From Nevskiales bacterium (GTDB lineage Bacteria > Pseudomonadota > Gammaproteobacteria > Nevskiales > Nevskiaceae), in NCBI GenBank assembly GCA_028698335.1, contig JAQVDP010000023.1:1-44987 (forward strand): a stretch of 44,987 nucleotides of DNA. The letters are read 5' to 3'. The notes under the pieces are model-generated. The model saw nothing but the letters and a program-made list of their open reading frames with translations, did not search any database and was not told the origin of the DNA. Shown piece by piece: positions 8,650-16,966 of the stretch (its first letter is position 1; the number at the start of each line of letters is the position of its first letter). A program made the translations under genes and the position numbers.

Positions 8650-10542
8650 ATGACCGATACGCCCTATGCCCAGAGCCATCGCCGATCACTGACGGACGCC
8701 GCCGCGTTCTGGGCCGAGGCCGCCGAAACCCTGCACTGGGACCGGCGCTGGGACGTGACGCTCGACGACCGCGACGCGCCGATGTACCGCTGGTTCTCGG
8801 GCGGGCAGATCAACACCTGCTACAACGCGCTGGATCGCCACGTCGAAGGCGGGCGCGCCGACCAGGCGGCTCTGATCTACGACAGCCCGCTGACCGGCAG
8901 CCAGCAGACCTACACCTACCGCGAGCTGCGCGATCGCGTCGCGCGCTTCGCCGGCGCGCTCAGGGCGCAGGGCGTGGCCAAGGGTGACCGGGTGGTGATC
9001 TACATGCCGATGGTTCCGGAGGCCGCGATCGCGATGCTGGCCTGCGCCCGGATCGGCGCGATCCATTCGGTCGTGTTCGGCGGTTTCGCCGCGCCCGAGC
9101 TGGCCAAGCGCATCGACGACGCCCAGCCGGTGCTGGTGGTCTCCGCGTCCTGCGGCATCGAGCCCGGGCGCAGGATCGACTACAAGCCGCTGCTCGACCA
9201 GGCGCTGGACCTGGCGGCGCACAAGGTCAGCGCCTGCGTGATCCTGCAGCGCCCGCAGTGCGAGGCGAGCCTGGTCGCCGGCCGCGATCACGACTGGGCC
9301 GCGCTCGAGGCCGCCGCCGAGCCGGCGGCCTGCGTCGCGGTCGAGGCGACCGATCCGCTCTACGTGCTCTATACCTCCGGCACCACCGGCAAGCCCAAGG
9401 GCGTGGTCCGCGACAACGGCGGGCACGCGGTGGCGCTGGCGTACTCGATGAAGGCGGTCTACGACGTGCAGCCGGGCGACGTGTTCTGGGCGGCGTCGGA
9501 CGTCGGCTGGGTCGTCGGCCATTCCTACATCGTCTACGCGCCGCTGCTGCTCGGCTGCACGACGATCCTCTACGAGGGCAAGCCGGTCGGGACCCCCGAC
9601 GCCGGCGCGTTCTGGCGCGTGATCGCCGAGCACAAGGTCAAGGCCTTCTTCACCGCGCCGACCGCGTTCCGTGCGATCAAGAAGGAGGACCCGAAGGGCG
9701 AGCTGCTGCAGCAATACGACATCAGCAGTCTCAAGACCCTGTTCCTCGCCGGCGAGCGCTCCGATCCGGACACGATCCAGTGGGCGCAGACCATGCTCAA
9801 GGTGCCGGTGGTCGATCACTGGTGGCAGACCGAGCTGGGCTGGCCGGCGATCGCCAACTGCCAGGGCATCGAGCCGATGCCGGTCAAGCCGGGTTCGTCG
9901 ACGGTGCCGGTGCCGGGCTATGACATCCAGGTGCTGGACCTCGACGGCAAGCGGCTCGCCGCCGACGAGATCGGCAATCTCGCGATCAAGCTGCCGCTGC
10001 CGCCGGGCACGCTGCTGACCATGTGGAACAACGAGCAGGGCTACAAGGACAACTACCTGACCCGCTACCCGGGCTACTACCTCACCGGGGATGCCGGCTA
10101 TTTCGATACCGACGGCTACATCTGGATCATGTCGCGCATCGACGACATCATCAATGTCGCCGGCCATCGCCTCTCCACGGGCGCGATGGAGGAATCGCTG
10201 GCGGGGCATCCGGACGTTGCCGAATGCGCGGTGATCGGCGCGGCCGACGAGATGAAGGGGCAGCTCCCGGTCGGGCTCGTCGTGCTCAAGGCCGGCGTCG
10301 ACCGGCCGCAGGAGGAGATCGTCAAGGAGCTGATCGCCAAGGTGCGCAGCGACATCGGCGCCGTCGCGGCGTTCAAGGAGGCGTACATCGTGCCGCGCCT
10401 GCCCAAGACCCGCTCGGGCAAGGTGCTGCGGGCGACGATGCGCGCGATCGCCGACAACCGCGAGTTCACGGTGCCGGCGACGATCGACGATCCGGCGATC
10501 CTCGACGAGATCAAGACCACGATGAAGGACCGCGCCCATTGA
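8650..10542 (+). CDS. prpE: Propionyl-CoA synthetase (short-chain acyl-CoA synthetase)
   Basis: 630 residues, the usual PrpE/ACSS3 length. ANL-superfamily adenylate-forming motifs are intact: P-loop-like TSGTTGKPKG from 242, DHWWQTE, YLTGD, and the C-terminal lysine motif PKTRSGK (Lys591), which in this family catalyses adenylation and can be acetylated. VFGGFAAPEL, WWQTELGWP and RDNGGHAVAL are typical of propionate rather than acetate ligases. It converts propionate (or butyrate-like acids) plus ATP and CoA to acyl-CoA in the cytosol. The start is ATG 8650 with AAGGAGA upstream; an upstream in-frame start at 8620 lies inside the esterase gene. It follows the AraC and esterase genes in the same direction. 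No 2-methylcitrate genes are nearby, so propionate use must be completed elsewhere. Confidence 0.9.
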   Translation: MTDTPYAQSHRRSLTDAAAFWAEAAETLHWDRRWDVTLDDRDAPMYRWFSGGQINTCYNALDRHVEGGRADQAALIYDSPLTGSQQTYTYRELRDRVARFAGALRAQGVAKGDRVVIYMPMVPEAAIAMLACARIGAIHSVVFGGFAAPELAKRIDDAQPVLVVSASCGIEPGRRIDYKPLLDQALDLAAHKVSACVILQRPQCEASLVAGRDHDWAALEAAAEPAACVAVEATDPLYVLYTSGTTGKPKGVVRDNGGHAVALAYSMKAVYDVQPGDVFWAASDVGWVVGHSYIVYAPLLLGCTTILYEGKPVGTPDAGAFWRVIAEHKVKAFFTAPTAFRAIKKEDPKGELLQQYDISSLKTLFLAGERSDPDTIQWAQTMLKVPVVDHWWQTELGWPAIANCQGIEPMPVKPGSSTVPVPGYDIQVLDLDGKRLAADEIGNLAIKLPLPPGTLLTMWNNEQGYKDNYLTRYPGYYLTGDAGYFDTDGYIWIMSRIDDIINVAGHRLSTGAMEESLAGHPDVAECAVIGAADEMKGQLPVGLVVLKAGVDRPQEEIVKELIAKVRSDIGAVAAFKEAYIVPRLPKTRSGKVLRATMRAIADNREFTVPATIDDPAILDEIKTTMKDRAH

Positions 10543-10550
10543 GGCGGCGG

Positions 10551-10571
10551 GGCCCGTGCGCGGCACGGGCC
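10551..10571 (+). terminator. Hairpin just after prpE, possible terminator
   Basis: GGCCCGTGC (10551-10559) pairs perfectly with GCACGGGCC (10563-10571) across a three-base loop, 8 bases after the prpE stop. No T-run follows, so it may act as an mRNA-stabilising stem or a weak terminator rather than a classical intrinsic one. Confidence 0.45.
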
Positions 10572-10597
10572 GCGGGCCGACCCGGATGGGACGGGGT

Positions 10598-10680
10598 GGT
10601 ATTGGCGCGGTGCGGCGTTGCCAACCGCTTGCCTGGAATCACCAAGCGGTGCGGCTGGCGCCGTGCCCTGAGCCAATACC
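10598..10680. repeat. 83-base nested inverted-repeat structure
   Basis: GGTATTGGC (10598-10606) is the exact reverse complement of GCCAATACC (10672-10680). Inside, CCGCTTG (about 10625-10631) pairs with CAAGCGG (about 10643-10649). Further GC-rich partial pairing lies between these stems. The element sits alone in the space between prpE and an SDR gene. It is not a tRNA, because it has no acceptor/T-arm signature. It could be a miniature transposable element, a structured leader or a small RNA. Confidence 0.5.
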
Positions 10681-10690
10681 CCTCCGTCGC

Positions 10691-10720
10691 AACGATTGCC
10701 ATCGTGTTAACAGGCCTTAG
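10691..10720. repeat. Element end shared with the MITE at 34608-34650
   Basis: The stretch ending GCCATCGTGTTAACAGGCC at 10716 is nearly identical to 34625-34650. In both copies ACGAT pairs with ATCGT over a four-base loop, and both are followed by a YTAR tetranucleotide (TTAG here, CTAG there). The matching left end was not found, so this copy may be partial or part of the larger structure at 10598-10680. It ends 9 bases before the SDR start codon. Confidence 0.6.
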
Positions 10721-10729
10721 GGGGAGAAG

Positions 10730-11662
10730 ATGAAGAAGCGCTGGACCGTGGCGGATATGCCTTCGCAACAGGGCCGTGTGGCGATCGTGACCGGCGCCAG
10801 CAGCGGCCTCGGCCTGGAGACGGCGATGGCGCTCGCGGGGGCGGGGGCGCAGGTGATCATGGCCTGCCGGTCGCCGCAGCGGGCCGGCGCGGCGCTGCAG
10901 CAGCTGCAGGCGCGCCATCCGCGGGCGCAGGCCGAGCTGATGGAGCTGGATCTGGCCAGTCTCGCGTCGGTGCGCGCCTTCGCCGCGGCATTCGCGGCGC
11001 GCCACGCGCGCCTGGACCTGCTGTGCAACAACGCCGGGGTCATGGCGCTGCCGCTGCAGCGCACCGAAGACGGCTTCGAGATGCAGATGGGCACCAACCA
11101 TCTGGGACATTTCGCCCTGACCGGCCAGCTGGTCGGGCCGCTGCTCGCCGCGCCGGCGGCACGTATCGTCACGGTGGCGAGCCTGGCGCACCGGGCCGCC
11201 AAGGCGCTCGACGTCGACGATCTGAACTGGGAACGCGGGCGCTACCAGGAATGGGACGCCTACGGCCGCAGCAAGCTCGCGAACCTGCTGTTCACCTTCG
11301 AGCTGAACCGGCGCCTGCAGCAGCGCGGCGCGGCGGCGATCGCGGTCGCCGCCCATCCCGGCTACGCGGCGACCAATCTCGGATTCAACGGCACCGCATT
11401 CACACGCAGCGCGATCGGGCGGGTGGTGATGGCGCTGGGCAACGCGGTCCTGGCGCAGCCGGCGGCGATGGGCGCGCTGCCGACCCTGTACGCGGCGACC
11501 GCGGACGACGTGCGCGGCGGGGATTACATCGGGCCGGGCGGGCCGTTCCAGTTCCGCGGTTATCCGACCCGGGTCGACAGCCGTGCGCTGGCGCGCGATC
11601 CGGCGCTGGCGGCCGCGCTGTGGGCCAAATCGGCCGAACTGACCGGTGTCGATCTGTCCTGA
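10730..11662 (+). CDS. Short-chain dehydrogenase, retinol-dehydrogenase-like
   Basis: 310 residues. Rossmann cofactor motif TGASSGLG at 21-28, NNAGVM near 102, and catalytic YGRSK (Tyr178, Lys182). The insertion of about 40 residues before the catalytic Tyr and the phrase TNHLGHFALT are typical of RDH/WWOX-type SDRs, which act on hydrophobic alcohols, ketones or retinoid-like substrates with NADP(H). ATG 10730 follows GGGGGAGA at 4 bases. A repeat end lies directly upstream and may carry the promoter or alter expression. The next SDR gene follows after 92 bases. The substrate cannot be told from the sequence. Confidence 0.85.
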   Translation: MKKRWTVADMPSQQGRVAIVTGASSGLGLETAMALAGAGAQVIMACRSPQRAGAALQQLQARHPRAQAELMELDLASLASVRAFAAAFAARHARLDLLCNNAGVMALPLQRTEDGFEMQMGTNHLGHFALTGQLVGPLLAAPAARIVTVASLAHRAAKALDVDDLNWERGRYQEWDAYGRSKLANLLFTFELNRRLQQRGAAAIAVAAHPGYAATNLGFNGTAFTRSAIGRVVMALGNAVLAQPAAMGALPTLYAATADDVRGGDYIGPGGPFQFRGYPTRVDSRALARDPALAAALWAKSAELTGVDLS

Positions 11663-11754
11663 CGCGGCGCCGACCGCGCATTCACCCGAACGTAGGGTCT
11701 GCCCATCCGCTCCGGGCCGTTACCATGGGCGCAGACAGCATCAGGAGCAGGCAG

Positions 11755-12459
11755 ATGGGCGAGACGGTCAGGCAGGTTTTCATCACCGGGGGCGGCAGCG
11801 GACTGGGCGCGGCGACGGCGGCGCGGCTGGCCGCGTCGGGCTGGCGGGTGGTGGTGGCCGGGCGCCGCCCGCAGTCGCTTGAAACGGTGGTGGAGACGAT
11901 CCGGGCCTTGGGCGGCGACGCGCGGGCGGTGACCCTCGATGTCGGCGACGCCGACGCGGTCGACGTCGCGATCCGGACCTTCGTTCCCGATGCACTGGTG
12001 TGCTGTGCCGCGGTGCTGGGGCAGGGCAGCCTCTACGAGGATCTGGACGCGGCGCGTTTCGCCGAGGTCCACGCGATCAATGTCGGCGGCACCTTCAACG
12101 CCTGCCGCAGCGCGATGCGCCTGTGGCGCGAACGCCGCATCGCCGGCGATATCGTCGCGGTGTCGTCGCTCGGCGGTCTGCGGGGCATGCAGCGTTTCCC
12201 GGGATTTGCCGCCTATGCGTCGTCGAAGCATGCCGTCGTGGGCCTGACCGAGGCGTTGGCGATCGAGGGCAAGCCGCACGGTGTGCGCGTCAATGCGGTG
12301 GCGCCGGGCACGATGCGCACGGCGATGACCGACGCGCTCGGCCTGCAGCCGTCGACGCTGCCGGAGCAGATCGCGCCGACCATCGAATTCCTGCTCGACC
12401 GTGGCCGTTCGGCGCCGATCACCGGGACCACGATCGAGGTGCACTGCAATGACGACTGA
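11755..12459 (+). CDS. Short-chain dehydrogenase/reductase
   Basis: 234 residues, a classical short SDR: TGGGSGLG at 11-18, VSSLGG with the catalytic Ser, YASSK (Tyr154, Lys158) and a PGTMRTAM loop. The usual NNAG is replaced by CCAAVLG, which still fits the structural role. ATG 11755 has AGGAG about 8 bases upstream. An in-frame ATG at 11725 is possible but has no comparable ribosome site. The long frame upstream is a shadow of the preceding SDR. The 3' end overlaps the PTPS start by 11 bases, so the two are one transcription unit. It may act as a reductase for a pterin or another carbonyl compound; the pairing with PTPS would fit a sepiapterin-reductase-like role, but this is only suggestive. 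Confidence 0.82.
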   Translation: MGETVRQVFITGGGSGLGAATAARLAASGWRVVVAGRRPQSLETVVETIRALGGDARAVTLDVGDADAVDVAIRTFVPDALVCCAAVLGQGSLYEDLDAARFAEVHAINVGGTFNACRSAMRLWRERRIAGDIVAVSSLGGLRGMQRFPGFAAYASSKHAVVGLTEALAIEGKPHGVRVNAVAPGTMRTAMTDALGLQPSTLPEQIAPTIEFLLDRGRSAPITGTTIEVHCNDD

Positions 12460-12883
12460 GGCGCGCCCGGTGGTGTATCTGACCCGGCGCGAGACCTTCT
12501 GCGCCGGGCACCGGCTGTGGGCGGAGGCGCTCAGCGATGCCGAGAACCACGCGCTGTTCGGTCCCTGCGCCCGCGAGTACGGGCATGGCCACAACTACGT
12601 GCTGGAGGTGACGCTGCGCGGCCCGGTCGATCCGCAAACCGGCGTGGTGGTGAATCTGACCGACATCCGCGATGCCACCCGCGATCTGATCCTCGACGAC
12701 GTCGACCACCGCCACCTGAATCACGATTCGGTGCTGTGCCGCGGGCTCAATCCGACGGTCGAGAATCTCGCCGTGCTGTTCTGGAGCGTGTTGCGCGAGC
12801 ATTTCGGCGAGGCGCTGTACGAGGTCAAGCTGCACGAAACCGAAAAGAACTGGGCGGTCTACCGGGGGGAGGTACAGACATGA
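12449..12883 (+). CDS. 6-pyruvoyl-tetrahydropterin synthase/QueD family protein
   Basis: 144 residues, full length for the PTPS/QueD fold. The three zinc histidines are in FCAGHRLW and GHGHNY, the catalytic Cys is in FGPCAREYGHGHNY, the DDVDHRHLN block supplies the Asp/His pair, and the binding Glu is in HETEKN. Members convert dihydroneopterin triphosphate either to 6-carboxy-tetrahydropterin (QueD, queuosine pathway) or to 6-pyruvoyl-tetrahydropterin (BH4-type pathway). The FGPC..GHGHNY spacing looks closer to the eukaryote-like PTPS form than to a short QueD. No queC, queE or queF lies nearby. The start is ATG 12449 within the SDR 3' end. The stop overlaps the lipase ATG (ATGA). Confidence 0.85.
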   Translation: MTTEARPVVYLTRRETFCAGHRLWAEALSDAENHALFGPCAREYGHGHNYVLEVTLRGPVDPQTGVVVNLTDIRDATRDLILDDVDHRHLNHDSVLCRGLNPTVENLAVLFWSVLREHFGEALYEVKLHETEKNWAVYRGEVQT

Positions 12884-13932
12884 CACAGGTCCTGAACACG
12901 GCATTGCGGGTGCTGCTGACGGCCGCGGCGGTGGCGGCGCTGGCCGCCTGTGCCGGCGGCGACGGCGACACGAAGCCGGCCGGTCTCGCATCGGAACCGC
13001 CGCTGGAGGTCGAGACGGCGAAGCTCAACGACGCGCTGCTGTGCACCCCCTTCGAGCATCCCGGGCGGCCGGCGGTCCTGCTGGTGCATGGCACCTTCAC
13101 CGCCGGTTACGAGCAGTACGAGTGGAACTACCTGCCGTTGCTGACCGAACGCGGCTTCGACGTCTGCGTGGTGACCTACCCCGACCGGGGCCTCGGTGAC
13201 CAGCAGGTGGCGGCCGAGTACGTGGTCCATGCCCTGCGCACGATGCACGCGCGGAGCGGGCGCAAGGTCGCGATGATCGGCCACAGCCAGGGCGCGACGA
13301 TGCCGCGCTGGGCCTTGAAGTGGTGGGCCTCTGCGCGCGAGGCGGTGGACGATTTCGTGCTCATCGCCGGTCCGCATCACGGCACCACGGTGGCGTCGCC
13401 GACCGCGCTGCCGGCGCTGCTGGGGCTGGGCGATGTCCCCGTCGGGCTGGCCCCGGCCGGTTTCTTCCAGTTCGATCCCGGATCGCAGTTCGTCGCGGCG
13501 CTCAACGCCGGGGACGAGACGCCGGGGGCGATCAGCTACAGCAATCTCTACACGACCTTCGACGAGCTGGTGCAGCCGGTGATGCCGGAACCGACCGCGG
13601 CACTGGAATTCGGCCAGGGCAATCCGGACGTGGCCAACCTGCTGTTGCAGGATCTCTGCCCCGCGCGGGTGGTGGACCACGTCACGATCGGCACCACCGA
13701 CCAGCTCGCGTTCGCGCTGGCGCTGGACGCGATCAGCAACCCCGGACCGGCCGATTTCGAGCGCGCCGGCGGTGCCGCATTGTGTTCCAGCCTTCCGATC
13801 CTGCCGGATCCGGCAGCGCTGTCGGATGGGGCCGCCGCCCTGCTCGACATCCTGCAGCGCGATGCCGCGGCCGGCCTGCCGGATCTGCATCTGAGTGCCG
13901 CCGAGCCGCCGCTGAAAGCCTACGCACAGTAG
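12880..13932 (+). CDS. Secreted lipase-like alpha/beta hydrolase, lipoprotein
   Basis: 350 residues. Lipoprotein signal with LAAC (Cys24), then a triacylglycerol-lipase-type hydrolase: oxyanion loop LLVHGTF, nucleophile elbow GHSQG (Ser136), AGPHHGT typical of LipA/EstA-like secreted lipases, and a late acid/His region around VDHVTIGTTDQ. Four or more cysteines in the mature part could form disulfides. It is expected to be tethered in the periplasm or outer membrane and to hydrolyse acyl esters. The ATG overlaps the PTPS stop by 4 bases and GGGGAGG lies upstream. The upstream frame from 12517 is a shadow. It ends with a stop codon placed in the loop of a small hairpin. Confidence 0.85.
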   Translation: MTQVLNTALRVLLTAAAVAALAACAGGDGDTKPAGLASEPPLEVETAKLNDALLCTPFEHPGRPAVLLVHGTFTAGYEQYEWNYLPLLTERGFDVCVVTYPDRGLGDQQVAAEYVVHALRTMHARSGRKVAMIGHSQGATMPRWALKWWASAREAVDDFVLIAGPHHGTTVASPTALPALLGLGDVPVGLAPAGFFQFDPGSQFVAALNAGDETPGAISYSNLYTTFDELVQPVMPEPTAALEFGQGNPDVANLLLQDLCPARVVDHVTIGTTDQLAFALALDAISNPGPADFERAGGAALCSSLPILPDPAALSDGAAALLDILQRDAAAGLPDLHLSAAEPPLKAYAQ

Positions 13933-13957
13933 ACTGTGCCCCCCCGGCGCGCGCCGG
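13924..13957 (+). terminator. Tandem hairpins at the lipase stop codon
   Basis: GCACAG (13924-13929) and CTGTGC (13934-13939) form a stem whose four-base loop TAGA contains the lipase stop codon. It is followed by a run of C and the perfect palindrome CCGGCGCGCGCCGG (13944-13957). There is no T-tract. It probably marks the end of the 10730-13932 unit. Confidence 0.4.
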
Positions 13958-14099
13958 TGCGCCGTGATCGAGGTCAACGTCACCGCTGCGGATGCTGGTT
14001 AATCTGGCGCGCCAGCGATGGGGGCCTCAAGGGGGACACGGCGGCGCGCACGGTCCCTCCCCGAAAACGAAGTGGTGATCGTGGAACGATCAGGTCCTG

Positions 14100-14783
14100 A
14101 TGAATCTTGTTGAGCTGCGCTCGGTTGGCAAAACCTACAACTCGCGGATGGAGCCGGTCCGGGCTCTGCACGACATCACCATGGATGTCGCCGATGGCGA
14201 ATTCGTCGCCATCTGGGGGCCGTCGGGTTCCGGAAAATCGACGCTGTGCAACCTGATCGGCCTGCTCGATGTACCGAGCGACGGGCGGCTGTCCTGCGTT
14301 GGCCGGATGGCGGCGGAGCTCAGCGACGACCAGCGCAGCGAGCTGCGCAACGAGCGGATCGGCTTCGTGTTCCAGCAGTTCAATCTGATTCCGGTGCTGT
14401 CGGCGGTCGAGAACGTCATGCTGCCGTTGCAGATCCGCGGGGTTCCGTATGCGCAGTGCCGGGAACGGGCCGCCGCCCATCTGGACCGGGTCGGCCTCGG
14501 CTCGCATCTTGACCGGCGGCCCGACCAGCTCTCGGGCGGGCAGAAGCAGCGTGTCGCCGTCGCCCGTGCGCTGGTCGGTGATCCTCAGCTGGTGCTGGCC
14601 GACGAACCGACCGCGAATCTCGACACCCATACCGCCTACGCGATCATCGACCTGATGCGCGCGCTGAACCAGGAACAGCAGACCACCTTTGTGTTCTGTA
14701 CCCACGATCAGCGCCTGCTCGATTCGGTGGAGCGCCGGATCCAGCTTGTCGACGGCACCATTGCGGAGGATACCCGCGGATGA
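14100..14783 (+). CDS. ABC transporter ATP-binding protein, LolD/MacB type
   Basis: 227 residues, a complete ABC ATPase. Walker A GPSGSGKST at 40-48, Q-loop VFQQFNLIP, signature LSGGQKQR, Walker B LVLADEPTANLD and switch CTHD. The N-terminus LRSVGKTYNSRMEPVRALHDI is characteristic of the LolD/MacB/FtsE class that works with FtsX-type permeases and drives extrusion of lipids, lipoproteins or peptides across the envelope (mechanotransmission). The stop overlaps the permease ATG (ATGA), so ATPase and permease are coupled. A small stem GATCGT/ACGATC (14077-14091) lies just before the start. It is the first gene of the four-gene envelope operon. Confidence 0.92.
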   Translation: MNLVELRSVGKTYNSRMEPVRALHDITMDVADGEFVAIWGPSGSGKSTLCNLIGLLDVPSDGRLSCVGRMAAELSDDQRSELRNERIGFVFQQFNLIPVLSAVENVMLPLQIRGVPYAQCRERAAAHLDRVGLGSHLDRRPDQLSGGQKQRVAVARALVGDPQLVLADEPTANLDTHTAYAIIDLMRALNQEQQTTFVFCTHDQRLLDSVERRIQLVDGTIAEDTRG

Positions 14784-16030
14784 GAGCCTGGATCGTCATT
14801 GCGCTGCGCAACATCTGGAAGAACCGCCGGCGGTCGGCCTACACGATCCTGGCGATCGCGTTCGGCTACGCCGGCGTCAACATGTTCGGCGGATTCAAGG
14901 ATTACCTGTATTCGACGATCAAGAACGCCTTCATCCACGTCAACGCGATGGGGCACCTCAACATCCACAAGCGCGGCTTCACCTCGGAAGGGCGCCGCGA
15001 GCCCACCGAATTCCTCATCAGCGCCGAGGAACTCAGGCAGATCAAGGCGCTCGTCGGCGCACGCGACGACGTGGTCGTGGTCACGCCGCAGCTGCAGATC
15101 CAGGGGCTGGTCAGCAATGGCCAGTTCTCGACCGTCTTCGTCGCCCTGGGGCGTGTGCCGTCCGAGGTCGAGGAGATCCAGCGCCGGGTCGGCGGCTGGA
15201 TCGCCAAGCGGCAGTACTACACCGGGGAAGGCCTCAGCGACGACCATCCGGAGAACGTCGCGTTGTCGGCCGGCCTCGCGGACGTGCTTGGGGTCAAGGC
15301 CGGCGATGACGTCATCGCCACCGCGCCGACCGTCGCCGGTCAGATCAATGCCCTCGACGGGCACTACGTCGGGTATTTCGATTCCACACTGGACGTACTC
15401 GACGACAAGCTGATGGAGGTGTCGCTGCAGTTCTCGCAACTGCTGTACGACACCGACAGCGTCGATCGCATCGTCGTGCTGTTCAACGACGACGGCGATC
15501 TCGAAGCCAAGCGCGACTGGGTGCAGCAGCAGCTCGACGCGGCCGGGCTCGACATGGAGGTCTGGACCTGGGTCGAGCGGGCGCCGTTCTTCGCGGCGAC
15601 GGAACGGATGAACAATGTCATCTTCCTGTTCATGTTCCTGGTCGTGCTGGTGATCATGGTGATGAGCGTGGTCAACACGATCGGCATGTCGATCCTCGAA
15701 CGTACCCGGGAGATCGGCACGATGCGCGCACTCGGACTCAAGCGCCGCGGCATCATCGAACTGTTCGCGATCGAGAGCTTCATTCTCGGTCTGCTCGGTT
15801 CGGCAGTGGGCTTCCTGCTGTTCCTGGTGGCGTGGTCCGTCGTCAAGGGCTTCGATCCGCACTGGATCCCGCCGACGTACAGCAAGCCGATCCCGCTCGA
15901 GGTGCACTTCGTCACCAGCAATCTGTTGTGGAGTATCGTGTTTCTTTCGGTCCTGTCGCTGGTCGCCGCGATCGCGCCGGCGCGCAAGGCCGCCAATCTG
16001 GAGGTCGTCGATGCGTTGGGTCACATCTAA
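14780..16030 (+). CDS. FtsX-like ABC transporter permease (LolC/E, MacB class)
   Basis: 416 residues. An N-terminal membrane segment (about 15-40) is followed by a periplasmic MacB-PCD-like domain of about 220 residues. Three C-terminal segments then follow: FLFMFLVVLVIMVMSVVNTI, LGLLGSAVGFLLFLVAWSV and LLWSIVFLSVLSLVAAIAP. The motif ILERTREIGTMRALGLKRRGI is the hallmark coupling segment of this class, and the end APARKAANLEVVDAL is also typical. It is predicted to be the inner-membrane half of a homodimeric transporter with the ATPase at 14100-14783. The 3' end overlaps the LolA-like gene by 20 bases. A role in moving lipid or lipoprotein to the periplasmic partner is inference. Confidence 0.9.
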   Translation: MRAWIVIALRNIWKNRRRSAYTILAIAFGYAGVNMFGGFKDYLYSTIKNAFIHVNAMGHLNIHKRGFTSEGRREPTEFLISAEELRQIKALVGARDDVVVVTPQLQIQGLVSNGQFSTVFVALGRVPSEVEEIQRRVGGWIAKRQYYTGEGLSDDHPENVALSAGLADVLGVKAGDDVIATAPTVAGQINALDGHYVGYFDSTLDVLDDKLMEVSLQFSQLLYDTDSVDRIVVLFNDDGDLEAKRDWVQQQLDAAGLDMEVWTWVERAPFFAATERMNNVIFLFMFLVVLVIMVMSVVNTIGMSILERTREIGTMRALGLKRRGIIELFAIESFILGLLGSAVGFLLFLVAWSVVKGFDPHWIPPTYSKPIPLEVHFVTSNLLWSIVFLSVLSLVAAIAPARKAANLEVVDALGHI

Positions 16031-16931
16031 GCTGCTGCTGGGGGCGGTGATCGCCGGGGTTGCCGGGCTGGGACCGGCACTGGCAACGGCTCAGGACGAA
16101 GCGCCGGACGGGGGCATGATCGAGGCGCCGGCGGCGGCAGTCGACGCGGAGGCCTCGGCAACGGTCTGGGACGCGGATGCGGGCACCGAAGCCCCGGCAG
16201 AACCGGAAGCGGCCGAGCCGGCTGCGGAGGCTGCCGCCGACGATGCGGCCGACGAGATCGACAGCGCCGCGATCCTGGCGCGTGCCGACCGTTCCCGCGG
16301 CAACATTCCCGGCGCGGTATGGAACGTCGAGTTGATCACCGGCGACGGCCAGAAGGTCGATACCGTCGAGTTCGACGTCAAGGTGCGCAATACCGACTTC
16401 TTCGCCGAATACCTCACACCGCCGCGGCAGAAGGGCAACCGCCTGCTGATGGTCGGCGGCAACATGTGGTTCTACAAGCCGGGGCTGAGCAAGCCGGTGC
16501 CGATCTCGCAGCGCCAGAAGCTCAGCGGCAATGCAGCCTACGGCGACATCTCGGCGACCAACTACGCCGACGACTACGAGCGCGAACGCCTGCCGGACGA
16601 AACCAACCGCGGTGAGCTGTGCTACGTGTTCGACCTCAAGGCCAAGCCTGGGCGCCTGACGACCTACGACCGCATCCGCATATGGATCTCGAAGGCGCGG
16701 GGGGTCAGCATGCGGGCCGAGTACTACACGGTGTCCGGCAAGCTGTTCAAATCGGTGGAGGTCGATCACGATCAGACCCTCGAGGTCGACGGCGAGACCA
16801 TCCCGTTCGTCAGCGAGGCGCGCTTCGTCGACGAGCTGGTGACGCGCGAGACCACGACGATGCGGATCCGCGATCCGCGCAGCGTGGTCCCGGACGATTC
16901 GGTATTCGATGTCGGATTCATGACCCAGTAG
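16011..16931 (+). CDS. LolA-like outer-membrane lipoprotein-sorting protein
   Basis: 306 residues with a Sec signal peptide (cleavage about ALATA/QDE near 27). A low-complexity Ala/Glu/Pro linker runs to about residue 85, then a LolA-like carrier domain (pfam17131-type). Markers are FFAEYLTPPRQKGNRLLMVGGNMWFYKPG, read here in short blocks (LTPPRQKG, LLMVGGNMW), and YYTVSGKLFK. The domain is a half-open beta-barrel with a hydrophobic cavity that carries lipid or acyl chains through the periplasm. Together with the FtsX permease upstream and the barrel protein downstream it fills the periplasmic slot of a trans-envelope route. The ATG lies 20 bases inside the permease gene. The long acidic linker is unusual for plain LolA. 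Confidence 0.85.
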   Translation: MRWVTSKLLLGAVIAGVAGLGPALATAQDEAPDGGMIEAPAAAVDAEASATVWDADAGTEAPAEPEAAEPAAEAAADDAADEIDSAAILARADRSRGNIPGAVWNVELITGDGQKVDTVEFDVKVRNTDFFAEYLTPPRQKGNRLLMVGGNMWFYKPGLSKPVPISQRQKLSGNAAYGDISATNYADDYERERLPDETNRGELCYVFDLKAKPGRLTTYDRIRIWISKARGVSMRAEYYTVSGKLFKSVEVDHDQTLEVDGETIPFVSEARFVDELVTRETTTMRIRDPRSVVPDDSVFDVGFMTQ

Positions 16932-16966
16932 ACGCCGTCAACGGCACGAACCAGGGAGATTTCAGC

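Noticed and set aside
8686-10566. Long antisense open frame over prpE
   Set aside because: Composition is Arg/His/Asp-rich with no domain, and prpE on the other strand is unambiguous. Such frames are expected in GC-rich DNA.
10598-10680. tRNA or known riboswitch
   Set aside because: No anticodon arm, T-arm or known aptamer core could be fitted.
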